A stretch of DNA of 64,000 nucleotides from Geosiphon pyriformis (lineage: Eukaryota > Glomeromycota > Glomeromycetes > Archaeosporales > Geosiphonaceae): assembly GCA_016748015.1 (NCBI GenBank), contig JAAOMT010000682.1:41951-105950 (forward strand), read 5' to 3'. How positions within the stretch are numbered: the first letter of the stretch is position 1; the number at the start of each line of letters is the position of its first letter. Under the pieces are notes generated by a model. The model searched no databases. It saw only the letters and a list, made by a program, of their open reading frames with translations, and was not told the origin of the DNA. Shown piece after piece: positions 44,761 through 55,891 of this stretch. Made by a program: the position numbers and the translations under genes.

Positions 44761-46790
44761 CGGCTGCATTGCTAAGCAGAAATGGTGACTTATTTGCTTC
44801 GAACTCAAAAAGGAATATATCTGAAAGGTTAGCATTTTTAGCAATTCTGGCTGATGGAATTGTGGTGGAAGTATAGGAAGGGTTTTGTTGTTGTGCTGCA
44901 GCTCTACCTTCCAAGAGTGCAGTATGGTGAAAATTCTGTTCTTCTGGCATTGTTAAATAACTGGGTTGAGTGTGGTAGTGGTTGGGTCTTGGTTGAGTGA
45001 TATTTCGGGGAACCAATTGGTTGTTCGAACTGATTCTATTGTTGTTTGCTTGGTATTAGTTTTGTGGTGTGAATTGATTTTGTGTAAGCAGTCTTCAAGC
45101 AGGTACTTGATAATGTTGTGTGAGTGGTTGTTGGTATTGCTGTGGGATTGGCTGTGGGACAGGCTGATAATAGTTATTTTGGTATTGGGGTCTTGGTGAA
45201 TAGTAAGCTAGTGGTGGCGGTTAATAATAAGATTGCTGTGGTGAAGAGTAACGTTGATTACTCCTATTTTGTTGGTCTCATTGTAGCTTTCTGCAATCTC
45301 TTTTCCAGTGGCCAGGGATTCTACAGTAATGGCAATTCTGAGGCTGGTTATTGGAAAGTGGTGCAAAGTTATTTTGATTTCGTTTTTGGGGTGGTTGATA
45401 TCTTTGGGGTTGCTGTTGTTGTTAATTGGTAAAATAGTTTTCAACCTTCTTTGTGAGTTGGTCAATTTTTTCCTCAGCTGCTGAGCTGGTTTCTCCAATT
45501 GCCAAATTTACAAGTTTTGTGCGGTTGGCCTCTTCCATAGCCATTTCATATCTTTTTGCATGCTGTATGGCAGAGTTTAAATCTTCTGGCGCATGTGGGC
45601 AAACTTTTTTAATTAGTTTATCTTTTAGACCAGCGATAAATTAATCCAAGATTTGAGCATCGGAATAATAATCATTTGTTTCGAGTTGGTGAATTTGTCT
45701 GAGAAGTTTGTTGAATTTCCTAATATAAGTTATAACGGATTCGGAGGGTTCTTGTTTGATATTTCAAAAACAATTGTGAAGAGTGATGGAGGTGTTATTG
45801 TTGGTGAACTGTTCAAGAAAGGCTGCTTTGAAAGCATTCCAATTATTGAATGGGGTGGCCAAGTTTTCAAACCATTTTCCTGCTGTTCCTTTGAGAAAGT
45901 AGGGAATTGTTCTTAACATTCTGGCAGCATTCCATCCATTTGCATCTCCAGCTTTAGTAACTTGGTTGAGCCATTCTTAGGGACTGGTCTCAATATTTTC
46001 TCTATTGAATTTAGGGATTTTTGTGATGTATGTTGTTATTTTGTCTTTTTTCTTTTCACTGTCTATTGATTCTTCTTCAGTTATTTCAGAGTTGTTTTCT
46101 TTATTTGCTGCTGTCTCAGAGTGTTCACTTTGATTTTCAGCTAGAAAATCAAGGAGATTGGAACTAGTTTGAAGGGGTTCTTGTTGTCTGGTGGGACCTC
46201 TGAGTAATGTAAAATCTTCTGGTCTTGCAAATCGATTTAAGGGTGAATTAGGTGTTTGTGCTTGTGCAAGTAAAGCTAGAAAAGGTGTAATAGTAAGTAG
46301 AAGTTTTGAACTGGTTCCTTGTTCAGGTGTTTGTAAATGTTTGAATAATATTTTGGGAGTATTGGGTGTTGTGTGAACAGGTCAGTTATCTCTTTGTCTT
46401 TTGTTGCTACTTGTTTCAGGTTCAGATTCGAGTTCAAAGACAAATTGTGCGTTTGCAAGATATTTTTCTTCACAGAATCAAATGATATTATAATCAAGTT
46501 CTTCAAAATAAGTAGTGCAAGCTTTAGCACTAATGTTTTCTGATTCAGTGTTGGAATAGTGTAGTATGTTCTCAAGAAGATTTCTTTTAACTATTGTAAT
46601 ATTATAGTTTTCAAAAAGGTAGTCATTGATTCAATTTTCGATGTATTGAAAAAGTGTTTTCTTGAAAGCTATGATTCCATCATGTATTTCAAATCATTGT
46701 TTGCAGTGTGTGTAAATCAATTGATAGTACTCTAAGGTTGTGATGTCTGAGGCAGTCGTCACTTTGAATTTGTTGTTGCTGTGTTATTTC
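44761..46790 (-). pseudogene. gag of gypsy-6
   Basis: The N-terminal region (46480-46790) matches 'LEYYQ.IYTHCKQ' of gypsy-5 but has a shifted frame and several stops. The capsid-like block lies near 45580-45990. The nucleocapsid knuckle C-X2-C-X4-H-X4-C is intact at 45293-45334 ('CHYCRIPGHWKRDC'). A long Gln/Tyr/Pro-rich stretch follows and leads into the protease linker (44761-45016). The start codon cannot be fixed. Confidence 0.8.
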
Positions 46791-46793
46791 TAT

Positions 46794-46805
46794 GGGAGAG
46801 CACCA
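46794..46805 (-). promoter_or_regulatory. primer binding site of gypsy-6
   Basis: On the minus strand, two bases after the 5' LTR, is TGGTGCTCTCCC. It complements a tRNA ending GGGAGAGCACCA. Gypsy-5 has the same site with one C-to-T change. Confidence 0.65.
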
Positions 46806-46807
46806 AA

Positions 46808-47788
46808 TGTTACCGGAGGTTTTTGGTCTCTTTTCTTAAATGTTGTCAATGCTTGTTTGCTGTGAATTCACGTTTTCTGGATGTGGTTGAACCTCCAGTA
46901 ACTGAATTTATCTTCAAATTATCTCTTATAATTTGAACTGCTGGGCTTATAAGTGGAATGGCCAATTCCATGCCAGTTACTTTATGTAGTTACGTTGTAG
47001 TAAACGTCAACTCTTTCCCAGGAATTGCTCGTCTGGAAGCTCACTAAAATGTATAGTTACTTTGCTGTGAAAGTCAACTCTTCTACAGAAATCTTGTCTG
47101 TAGGCTACCCTAATGATTATAGTAAGAAAATAAAAGAAAAAAAATAAAAAGATGTAAAAGAAATAAAATTCTGTCAAGAGAAACGTTTTCAATCCAGGCC
47201 TGGAGTCACTAACAGATTATTGAAATTGGTAGCTAATCAATTTCAAAACTTTAGTTGGGTTTTGAGAATTTTCCAAGTGCAATAATTAAAAAATTTGGTT
47301 TTTCGAATTATTTGATATTTATTTCTTTTTGTGTGTGTAAGAATGGTTCTAAGTGATAAATCTAAAGTAAGATACATTTTCTCGAAGAGAGAAGCTCTTC
47401 TTTTTATACAACTTGTCATAACACTATTCTATGAACTTGAACTTTGCTATTTTCTACAATTTCGCTGAACTAAAGATACATTTCGGTGAATTACAAGTTA
47501 TTTCTGTGAACTATTAGATATTTCGGTGAACTATCAATTATTTTGGCAAATTTCTATAAATTTTGGCAAACTTTTGAATGTTACATAGTTTGGGGTATTG
47601 CATAATTGATCATTGTAATTAGGTTACATTTGTGTTGTGTACAATTTGGGTTATTAATTAAATGATAATTTTGGACATTTTTGCTAATATAATAAGTAAT
47701 AATTTGAAATGATAATATATGCTAATTAATAATAGGAATTATAAGATAGTTTTATGCTCAATGATATCTCTAATTTTGTCTGGTAACA
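46808..47788 (-). repeat. 5' LTR of gypsy-6
   Basis: 981 bp; on the plus strand it runs from TGTTACCGGAGG to TCTGGTAACA, with perfect seven-base inverted ends (TGTTACC/GGTAACA). It contains TATAAAA on the minus strand (47402-47408) and the U3 repeats (47459-47575). It is the most complete family I LTR in the window. Confidence 0.95.
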
Positions 47789-47956
47789 CTGGCACAGAAT
47801 TGGCCATTCCACTTATAAGCCCAGCAGTTCAAATTATAGGAGATAATTTGAAGATAAATTCAGTTACTAGAGGTTCAATCACATCCAGGAAATGTGAATT
47901 CACAGCAAACAGGCATCAACAACATTAAGAAAAGAGACCAAAAACCTCCAGTAGCA
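47789..47956 (+). repeat. 5' LTR of gypsy-5, last part (CTGG duplication included)
   Basis: After the second CTGG copy (47789-47792) the LTR resumes at the exact point where it was cut at 38178, as the intact 3' LTR near 56634 shows. It ends TAGCA at 47956, where TAACA is expected. Confidence 0.9.
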
Positions 47957-47958
47957 TT

Positions 47959-47970
47959 TGGTGCTTTCCC
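47959..47970 (+). promoter_or_regulatory. primer binding site of gypsy-5
   Basis: TGGTGCTTTCCC lies two bases after the LTR end. It is the same site as in gypsy-6 with one transition. Confidence 0.6.
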
Positions 47971-49980
47971 ATGAAAATAACACAGTAACAACAACTTCAA
48001 AAGTGGCAACTCAAACAGATTCAAGAACTCTAGAGTATTATCAGTCAATCTACACCCACTGCAAGCAGAGATTTAACATCCCAGATGGAATTGAAACATT
48101 CAAGAAAACACTTTACCAGTACATTGAAAATTGCATCAACAATTATTTTCTTGGAGACTACAACATTTCAAAAGTTAGACACAACTTATATGAAAGCTTA
48201 ATACATCACTCTCATCTAAACACGCAGGATTTTAACAGTCAAACACTTGAAACATACTTCCAAGAACTCAACTTCAATATTATTCAGTATTGTGAAGAAA
48301 ATTACCCAGTAGAACAGAAATTTTCTCTTAGTTTTGAATCAGAAACCGAAGAAGGAAAAGGAAAAAGAAAACAAAAACTCAGAACTACTCCCAATACACC
48401 TAAAACCACTGCCAAACATTTACAAACTCCAGAACAAGGAACCAGCTTTAAATTATCACTCTCAATCATATCATTTCTAGCTTCACTTGCTCAACCGCAA
48501 ACACCAAGCTCATTACTTATTCAGTTTTCAAAAATAGATGATTTTCAGTCATTCAAAAGCTCTATTTAACAACAGAAACCAATATTAACCAGCACAAATC
48601 TTATTGACTACTTAGCAGAAAATCAAAGTAAAGAGACCGAATTAAAACAAGAAACAGAAGACTTAGAAAATAAAGAAAAAATGGTCTCCATATATATTGC
48701 AAAGATCCCTGAGTTCACAGGAGAAGACAGTGAAACCAGTCCTCAAGAATGGCTTAACAAAGTCTCAAAAGCAAGAGATACAAATGGTTGAAATACTGCC
48801 AGAATATTAAAAGCAATTCTATATTTCTTACAAGGAATGGCTGGCAAATGGTTTGAAAACTTGGAAGCCTCACCAGAAGACTGGAAAGCATTCAAAACTG
48901 CTTTCCTAGAACAGTTCACTGACAATAACACTTCCATTACCCTTCGAAATCGGTTCTGAAATATCAAGCAAGAACCAAGTGAATTAGTTATAACCTATCT
49001 TGAGAGATTCAACAAACTGCTTAGAAGGATTTGCCAATTAGAAACAAATAAATACTACTCTAATGCACAAATTTTGGATCAATTCATTGCTGGATTAAAA
49101 GACAAACTTATTAAGAAAGTTCGCCCACATGCACCAGAAGATTTAGCCACTGCTATTCAATAGGCAAAAAACTATGAAATGGCCATAGAAGAAGCCAACC
49201 GTACCAAACTTGTTAATCTGGCTATTGGAGAAACCAGCTTAGCAGCTGAAAAAAAGATTGACCAATTAACCAAGAAAGTTGAAAACTACTTCACCAACCA
49301 ACAGCAACAACAGCAGCCACAGCAATCACAACAACCACAAAAATACTAACCCTCACAAAGATGAAATCAAAATAACTTTGCACCACTTTCTAATAACCAG
49401 CCTCAGAATTGCCATTACTATGGAATCCCTGGCCACTGGAAAAGAGATTGCAGAAAGCTACAATGAGACCAACAAAATAGGAGTAATCAACGTTACTCTC
49501 TACTACAGCAATCTTATTATCAACCACTACTACTAGCTTACTATCCACCAAGACCCCAATACCAAAGTAACTATTATCAGCCCACTCCACAGCCAATCCA
49601 ACAGCAATACCAACAACCACCCACACAACATTATCAAGTGCCTGCTTGAAGATTGATTCCGCAAAATCAGTTCACACCACAAAACCGATACCAAGTAAAC
49701 AATAATAGAATTAATTTGAACAACCAATTGGTTCCCCGAAATTTAGCTCAACCAAGACCCAACCACTATCATACTCAACTTAGTTATTTTATGATGCCAG
49801 AAGAACAGGATTTTTGCCATACTGTACTCTCAGAAGGTAGAGCTGTAGCACAACAACAAAACCCTTTCTATACTCCTACCACAATCCCACCAGCCAGAAT
49901 TGCTAAAAATGCCAACCTTTCAGATATATTCCCTTTCGAATTTGAAGCAAATGAATTACCATTCTTGCTTAGCAATGCAG
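47971..49980 (+). pseudogene. gag of gypsy-5
   Basis: The N-terminal frame is open over 47958-48569 (203 codons: 'LEYYQSIYTHCKQRFNI', then an acidic-basic Glu/Lys stretch). After a TAA follows the capsid-like block 48680-49210 ('MAGKWFENLEASPEDWKAF', 'LRRICQLETN', 'LDQFIAGLKDKLIKKVRP'). The nucleocapsid knuckle at 49410-49451 reads C-X2-Y-X4-H-X4-C, so its second Cys is Tyr compared with gypsy-6. A Gln/Pro/Tyr-rich tail follows. Confidence 0.85.
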
Positions 49981-50480
49981 TGGCTAATGAGCAAAAAGCC
50001 ATCACTGCAATGTACACAAAAGCTGAAGTAGAAGGAAAGCCAATTCGCTTGATTCTAAACAGTGAATCTGCCAGAAGTATCATCACCTATCAATTGATGC
50101 AACAGCTAAAGAGAAATGTTGACTGACTAGCTCAGACAATCATTGTCACTGCTGATGGCATGAAAAAGACTCCAGTAGGAAAAATTGACAACTTCTCATT
50201 CATAATTGATGAAATCACCATTCCAGTCAAAGTTCTGGTCATGGATGCTCCCCAATACCAAGCTCTTGTCAAAAACAATTGGCTCCAAAAAGCCAATGCT
50301 AATCTGAATTGGGAGACACAAGAGTTAACAATCTTCTACCAAGGATGACATGCTTGAGTACCTGCTACTTGTGGTACATTTAATAAATGCTCCAAAAAAG
50401 CCCCGGCTTTTGAATTCGAACTGGAAGAAGAAAAACCCATCATTGAAACATTTATGGCACTTGAATCAATCTCTAATTGG
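49981..50480 (+). pseudogene. aspartic protease of gypsy-5
   Basis: The motif region reads 'LILNSESARSIITYQL' at about 50053-50100, with Asn for the catalytic Asp and both Gly positions changed. TGA at 50123 and 50346 interrupt it. The 'QYQALVKNNWL' strand lies in segment 50160-50348 and the acidic linker follows. Confidence 0.8.
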
Positions 50481-50589
50481 GCTGATGAAACTGAAAAACA
50501 GTATTTTTCAACAAACAATTCTCTTGAAACAAAAAAATCAGTAACACTCAGATGGAATGTCCCCTATTCAAAACCAGAACCATGAAAAC

Positions 50590-51365
50590 AACACCCTTAC
50601 ATTCCATTTAAATGCAAAGATTGCCACAAAAAACTCTCATCAATAGGAGCTTGTATTTCACCTGAGGAAGAATACAGAAACCATATCTGTTACTATTGCA
50701 AATCCTGCCACTGAGAATGATAGGGACACCTAGTCAAAAAAAGTGGAAAATAGGACAGAATGCCCTGTTTAACTTGTGGAGAACAATTACCTAATGAATG
50801 CAACTGGATTGATGTTGCATTCAGAGAAGGAGTCTGTGATCAAACATGTTAATATGCTTTTTTAATCTCAGAAAAAGTAACAAGAGAAACCTTTTTTGAT
50901 GCTGCTTACAACAGTGTCCTCAACAAACTGTACCATTACCCTCATGATGCCGAAATGATTTTTGATCTAACAATGGCTTTAATCAATAGAGCCACTCAAG
51001 AAAATGTTTGTCAAATAAAAGAATCAGAATACATTGTATACACTTTTGAAATCACTGGATACAACTATGAAGATGAAGTAGAAGTATATTACCAAATTGC
51101 CAGTCACACTTACCCGACTAAAGAAGCTCAAGCTCAATGGCTAGAGCAAATAAACATTAAATTGTGTAAAGAATGCATAATGCCTTGTGATGAGCAATGG
51201 TGCCCTGAATGCTATGCTCTTAGCATTCCCCTGCCCAGTGAAAATAATGAAAACAAAATTGAATTTGGAGAACCTAAAGCAACAAAAAAAATTGAAGCAA
51301 CACTCATCTATCTTATCAAAAATCAGCCTGCCTTACAACTCAAATACTTCAACAACAATAGATAA
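50590..51365 (+). pseudogene. cysteine-rich domain of gypsy-5 pol
   Basis: Same order as gypsy-6: 'CKDCHKKLSSIGAC', 'CYYCKSCH', 'CLTCGEQL', 'CDQTC', then the open segment 50955-51365. That segment holds 'IFDLTMALINRATQENVC' and the second cluster 'LCKECIMPCDEQWCPECYAL', which is uninterrupted here. Stops occur at about 50585, 50714 and 50750. Confidence 0.7.
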
Positions 51366-52190
51366 GAAATAAAAACCGAAAAAGCACATGAAATTGATGC
51401 TGAATATGACCTAAGATATCCAAACAAGAATACTCTTGTTCTCAAACCCAAATCTCTCACAAAAATCAATCTCAAAATTGCCCTTGAAATTCCACCAGGA
51501 GCAATGGTTCAAATCACCTCCCAGTCCTCTCTGACAAGCAAAGAAATCAATGTCAAAGGAAGAATAATCAATACTAGATATACTGGTGATATAACAGTAA
51601 TACTCTAAAATGAAACCAATAAACCTTTCAAAATTGAACATGCTAAAAAAATTGCTCAAGCTATCTATTTACTCTTAATCAATATTTTGGGTTTACAGTT
51701 AGTCAATCAAAGAGAACAATTGGGAAAAAGCGAAAGAAAAACACAAAGTTTTGGTTCAACTGGATGATTCACAGTTCCAGTAAACATAGCTCTCAATAAA
51801 CAGAAAAAATCTCACCAGTTTCTACAACTTCCACAACCAATTACCATTTCACTTTTTGGAGAACATCATGAAGTTTACACATGTGAAAACCTCATGACTA
51901 CTCAACAAATCTTTGAATCCAATGAACAAATTTGCTTAGAACACAACATTTCAATCCCAAACATCTATGTTCCAAGAGGAGCAAAGAAAGTCCAAGTTAC
52001 TTTTTACAATCTCAACTATCAACCCGTTATTTTATTGAACAAGTTAGAAATAGGAGTCATTCACAGCAACATCTTTCAGCAGGAACAACCCCAAACAGTT
52101 TTAAATTTCTCAGAAATCATCGAACACTCTTTACCAAAAATCAGCCCCAGACCAAGCTTTGAAAACTACCATGTTGTTATGAAAAAACTA
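51366..52190 (+). pseudogene. dUTPase domain and beta linker of gypsy-5
   Basis: Motif I reads 'DAEYDLRYPNKN' at about 51397. Motif II 'PPGAMVQITSQSSLTSKEI' is kept. Motif III 'GRIINTRYTGDI' has Asn for the catalytic Asp. Motif IV is 'KKIAQAIYLLL' and motif V 'TQSFGSTG' is near 51745-51765. The linker is in the open segment 51894-52349 ('ISIPNIYVPRGAKKVQV'). Confidence 0.8.
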
Positions 52191-53610
52191 TCTCGAATCA
52201 ACATGGAACAACTAGAACCATACCAACAAAAACAGCTTAAAAAGCTAATAGCAGAATTTGCCAATATCTTTGCTAAAAACAACAATGACCTAGGAAAAAC
52301 TGATTTAGTACAACACCAAATTTATATTGGAGATGCCAAACCAAGATGACAACAAGCCTACCAAGTTGCTCTAGAAAGTCACCAATTTATCCGAAATGAA
52401 GTACAATGGATGCTTAACAATGGGCTTATTCAGCCATCAATAAGTCCATGGGCCTCACCTGTGGTCCTAGTTAAAAAGAAAAATGGAAAGATATAATTTT
52501 GTGTTGATTATTGACAACTCAACAGTGTCACTATTGGAGATGTCTACCCTCTTCCCTGAATTGATGACATGCTGGATGCTCTTGGGAAGTCCAAATACTT
52601 TTCGACATTAGATTTAGAGAGTGAATACTGGCAAGTTGTCATGGATTCCAAAAATTGCCCCAAAACAGTATTCACTACTCAAAGAGAAAATTACGAGTTC
52701 AACATAATGCCTTTTGGATTATGCAATGCACCAGCAACATTCCAAAGACTCATGGATGTTGTTTACAAAGGCTTTCTTTGGAAATCAGTAGTTGTCTATC
52801 TTGATGATACTGATGTTTATTCACTATCTTTTGAATTACACTTAAAATATCTGCACGAAGTCTTTCAACAATTATAAAAAACAGGATTGAAACTGAACAT
52901 TAAAAAATGCTACTTTGGAAAAACAAGTTTGGCCTTTCTTGGTCACATTGTTAGTAAAGATAAAATCAAACCTGATCCAAGAAAAATAAGCACTGTTAAA
53001 AATTTCAAAACTCCTCAAAATACTACAGAACTAAAAAAATTCATTGGATTAGCATCCTACTATTGGAAATTTATCAAAAAATTCTTAGAAATTGCAAAAC
53101 CCCTCAACCAGCTTACCACCAAAAACGTTGAATACAAATAGACTATTGAACACCAAAAAGCTTTTGAAATTCTCAAGAAAAAACTGACAACAGCTCCAAT
53201 TCTTGCCTACTCAGACTTCAGTAGCCAATTTCAATTAGCAACAGATGCTCCATACACTATCTTTGGTGCCATCTTGTCACAATTAAATGACAATGGAAAT
53301 AAGTGAGTAATTGTTTATGCCAGCAGAACATTAAAACCAGCTGAAAAAAATTATCCTGCCACTGAATTGGAAACAACAGCTGTAATTTGGGCCCTACATC
53401 ATTTCAACCTTTATCTCTGGCCAAAGGAATTTGATATTATCACTGATAATATTGGACTCAAATGGCTTCAGAACAAAAACACTCAGCTGAATATCAAACA
53501 AACCCAATGGACAGAATTTTTAGCCAACTACTAATACATTGTACACTACAAACCAGAAAAACTCCATACCAACATTGATTGTCTCTCCAGAATGAGACAA
53601 AATTAGAAAA
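52191..53610 (+). pseudogene. reverse transcriptase and RNase H of gypsy-5
   Basis: 'NGLIQPSISPWASPVVLVKKKNGK' precedes a TAA. Motif A 'STLDLESEYWQV' keeps Asp and the catalytic box YLDD at 52797-52808 is intact, so all three RT aspartates survive. The connection is at 52887-53141. RNase H has 'LATDAPYTIFGAILSQL', 'TELETTAVIWAL' and 'DIITDNIGLKWLQ', ending 'NIDCLSRM' near 53595. TAA, TAG and TGA codons break it at about 52494, 52514, 52875, 53139 and 53305. Confidence 0.88.
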
Positions 53611-53654
53611 CACAAATCAACACTCAACTTAACCAACCTAACAACCAACAAACA

Positions 53655-55037
53655 ATGAATTCAAAAGACTACAACAATCTCAAACAATATTTAAAGACAT
53701 TAACAATCTCAACAGATTGGTCTTCAAATGAAAACCATCGATTACAACAAGCCAGACAATATTTCCTACACAACAACATTATTTATTATCAAAATTTCAA
53801 AAACTCAGACAAACCACTCAGATTAATACAAGAACACAAAAAAGAGACTATATTATACAACATGCACTCAGATCTTTCATCAGCACACTTCAAAAAAGAC
53901 AGCACCACTCAAAGAACACTAGAATACTATTTTTGGCTCTAAATGAAAAGAGACATATATCAATATGTTGAATCTTGTGATAATTGTCAAAGAAGAGGAG
54001 GAACATGCCCTATTGAACTTTTAAATCCAATCAAAGTTGGACAACCTTTTGACCAAATTGGTATCAATTTAGTCAGACTGCTACCTATTACCATGTAAGG
54101 AAACCGATACATAGCAGTAGCAATAGATTATCTTACCAAATGGCCCAAAGCCAGAGCTATTCAACAAGCAAATGCAAAATCAGTAGCAAATTTTATCTAT
54201 GAAGACATTATTTGTAGACATAAATGCTCAATTGAACTTCTATCCAATCAGGGAACACATTTTGTGAATAACCTGACACAAAAAATTTGCAAACAATTTA
54301 ATGTCAAAAGACTTTTATCTTTGCCCTATCATCCACAGACAAATGGATTAGTGGAATGTTTCAACAGAATATTGTGTGAATCACTAGCCAAAGTCTCAAC
54401 AGATTTTGAGCAGAAATAGAATATCTTTATTCCATCAGTGTTACTAGCATATAGAACACTAAAACAAAATACAACGAAACACACACCATTTGACCTTACT
54501 TATGGAAGAACAGCAAAACTACCAATTGAATTCACAGTAGAAACATATCTAGTACAACCAATCACAAAAGAAAACTTACAAGAAACACTTCAGCAAAAAG
54601 CTTATACTCTTCTTAGTATTTTAGAAGAAAAAAGACATATAGCAGCCACCCACATTGAAAATTCACAAGCCCAACAAAAAGAGAGACATGACAACAAACT
54701 GCCACCAGTCACCAATGAATTTAAAATTGGAAATAAAGTTCTCTTATACAGAACTAAAGCTGAAAAACAATGGAGTAGAAAATTTGAAAATAAATGGGAT
54801 GAACTATTTTTTATTTATGAAGTTCTAGACAACAGATCATACAAGCTAAGACTTGATGACAAAATCCTAGTAAAAGTTGCACATGAAGATTATTTGAAAC
54901 ACTATAATTTCAAAAACAATCCTGAACCATTAATTCTACAAGTTGGTACACATTCTCCATTAATCAATCCTGAAGATATTTTCCGAAATTTAGAACCAAT
55001 AGTTGTCATTGAACAACCTCCTAACTCGAACACTTAA
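53655..55037 (+). pseudogene. integrase of gypsy-5
   Basis: HHCC: 'HSDLSSAHFKKD' and 'CDNCQRRGG'. Core: 'GINLVRLLPIT' (Asp 1 to Asn), 'ELLSNQGTHFVN' (Asp 2 to Asn), 'NGLVECFNRILC' (Glu kept). The C-terminal part is one open segment, 54438-55037 (199 codons), with 'FKIGNKVLLYRTKAEKQW'. It ends at TAA 55035-55037. Confidence 0.88.
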
Positions 55038-55171
55038 TTTAAATTTACTATAGTTATTCCCTTATAAATTAAAAATTGATTTTACAAAAACAAAACAAAA
55101 ACAAAAATAACATAAGTTCACATACCAAAAATAATTTCAATCTATTTTTTTCTCTTACTCAAGTTTTTATA

Positions 55172-55891
55172 ATAACTATCCCTCAAAATATTTAACAAAT
55201 ATCTTAAAAATTAATGCTAACTTTAAAGACAATACCTGAATTATCTATCACTATTACAGAAAAACATATTAATTATACCCAAACAGAAATAGTTGCCAAT
55301 TTAGCCCCAAATTCACGAAATTATCACTCCTACAAAAAGAACACAAAAAATTATTCTGGAATTCATCTACCAGAACTTTTGAAGCTTGCTTTAAGAGAAA
55401 ATTTAATGTTCACCCTTATTAGTATTTCACCAAATGCTACTATTCAACAAAAACTTTAATTGTGTCTTAATAAAGAAAACCACAACTATACTTCAATATA
55501 TAGATATTTCTACATTGGAAAAACACTTCACAAATGAAAATGGGAGCTTACAGCAGCAAACCTTACAAAAGAAGCTATTCAGAAACAACTCCACAATGAA
55601 TTCAAGACAACAGCTGGACTTATAAATAGTCACTATAAACTAAGAGCTGCTTTTAGACTTTATGACCTATTTTATACTTATGAAAATGTCCTACAAAACC
55701 CAATTTTACAACCACTGAAGATCCAATACATTGGAAAACTCACAGAACTGAAATTTCAACAATTTTCAGACCAAATTTCTTCAGTAATTTTGGATTACTA
55801 TTTGGAATGTGCAGACAGTACTTGGACTTCAATGGAGCTCAGTCTTGAGGAGGAGGTTATGTTACCAGATGAAATTAGAGATATTGTTTAA
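55172..55891 (+). pseudogene. ORF3 of gypsy-5, reading into the 3' LTR
   Basis: The start codon of the gypsy-6 version is ATA here (55172-55174). The frame runs through 'SGIHLPELLKLALRENLM', 'YTSIYRYFYIGKTL', 'YKLRAAFRLYDLFYTYE', 'LQPLKIQYIGKLTELKFQQF' and 'TWTSMELSLEEEVMLPDEI', about 240 codons. The last eleven codons and the TAA stop (55889-55891) lie inside the 3' LTR, and the polypurine tract is coding. It is interrupted by several TAA/TGA. No membrane segment is seen and the function is unknown. Confidence 0.75.
55847..55856 (+). promoter_or_regulatory. polypurine tract of gypsy-5
   Basis: GAGGAGGAGG ends three bases before the 3' LTR (55860). It would prime plus-strand cDNA. It lies in the ORF3 frame and encodes the Glu run. 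Confidence 0.65.

Larger units (their letters stand above)
38179..47788 (-). mobile_element. Ty3/gypsy retrotransposon gypsy-6 (family I), inserted in the gypsy-5 5' LTR
   Basis: On the minus strand: 5' LTR 46808-47788, primer binding site, gag, protease, cysteine-rich domain, dUTPase, linker, RT/RNase H, integrase, ORF3 and 3' LTR (38179 to the gap). It carries the fewest nonsense codons of any gypsy copy here, has long open segments up to 340 codons, keeps more CpG, and must be younger than gypsy-5, into which it jumped. It is still non-functional: protease, RT motif A and two integrase acids are changed. Confidence 0.92.

Noticed and set aside
39065-55891. Envelope gene, or GIY-YIG nuclease because of 'YRYFHIGKTL'
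   Set aside because: No signal peptide, hydrophobic span or Cys pattern supports envelope. The GIY-YIG spacing and its catalytic Arg and Glu are not seen.
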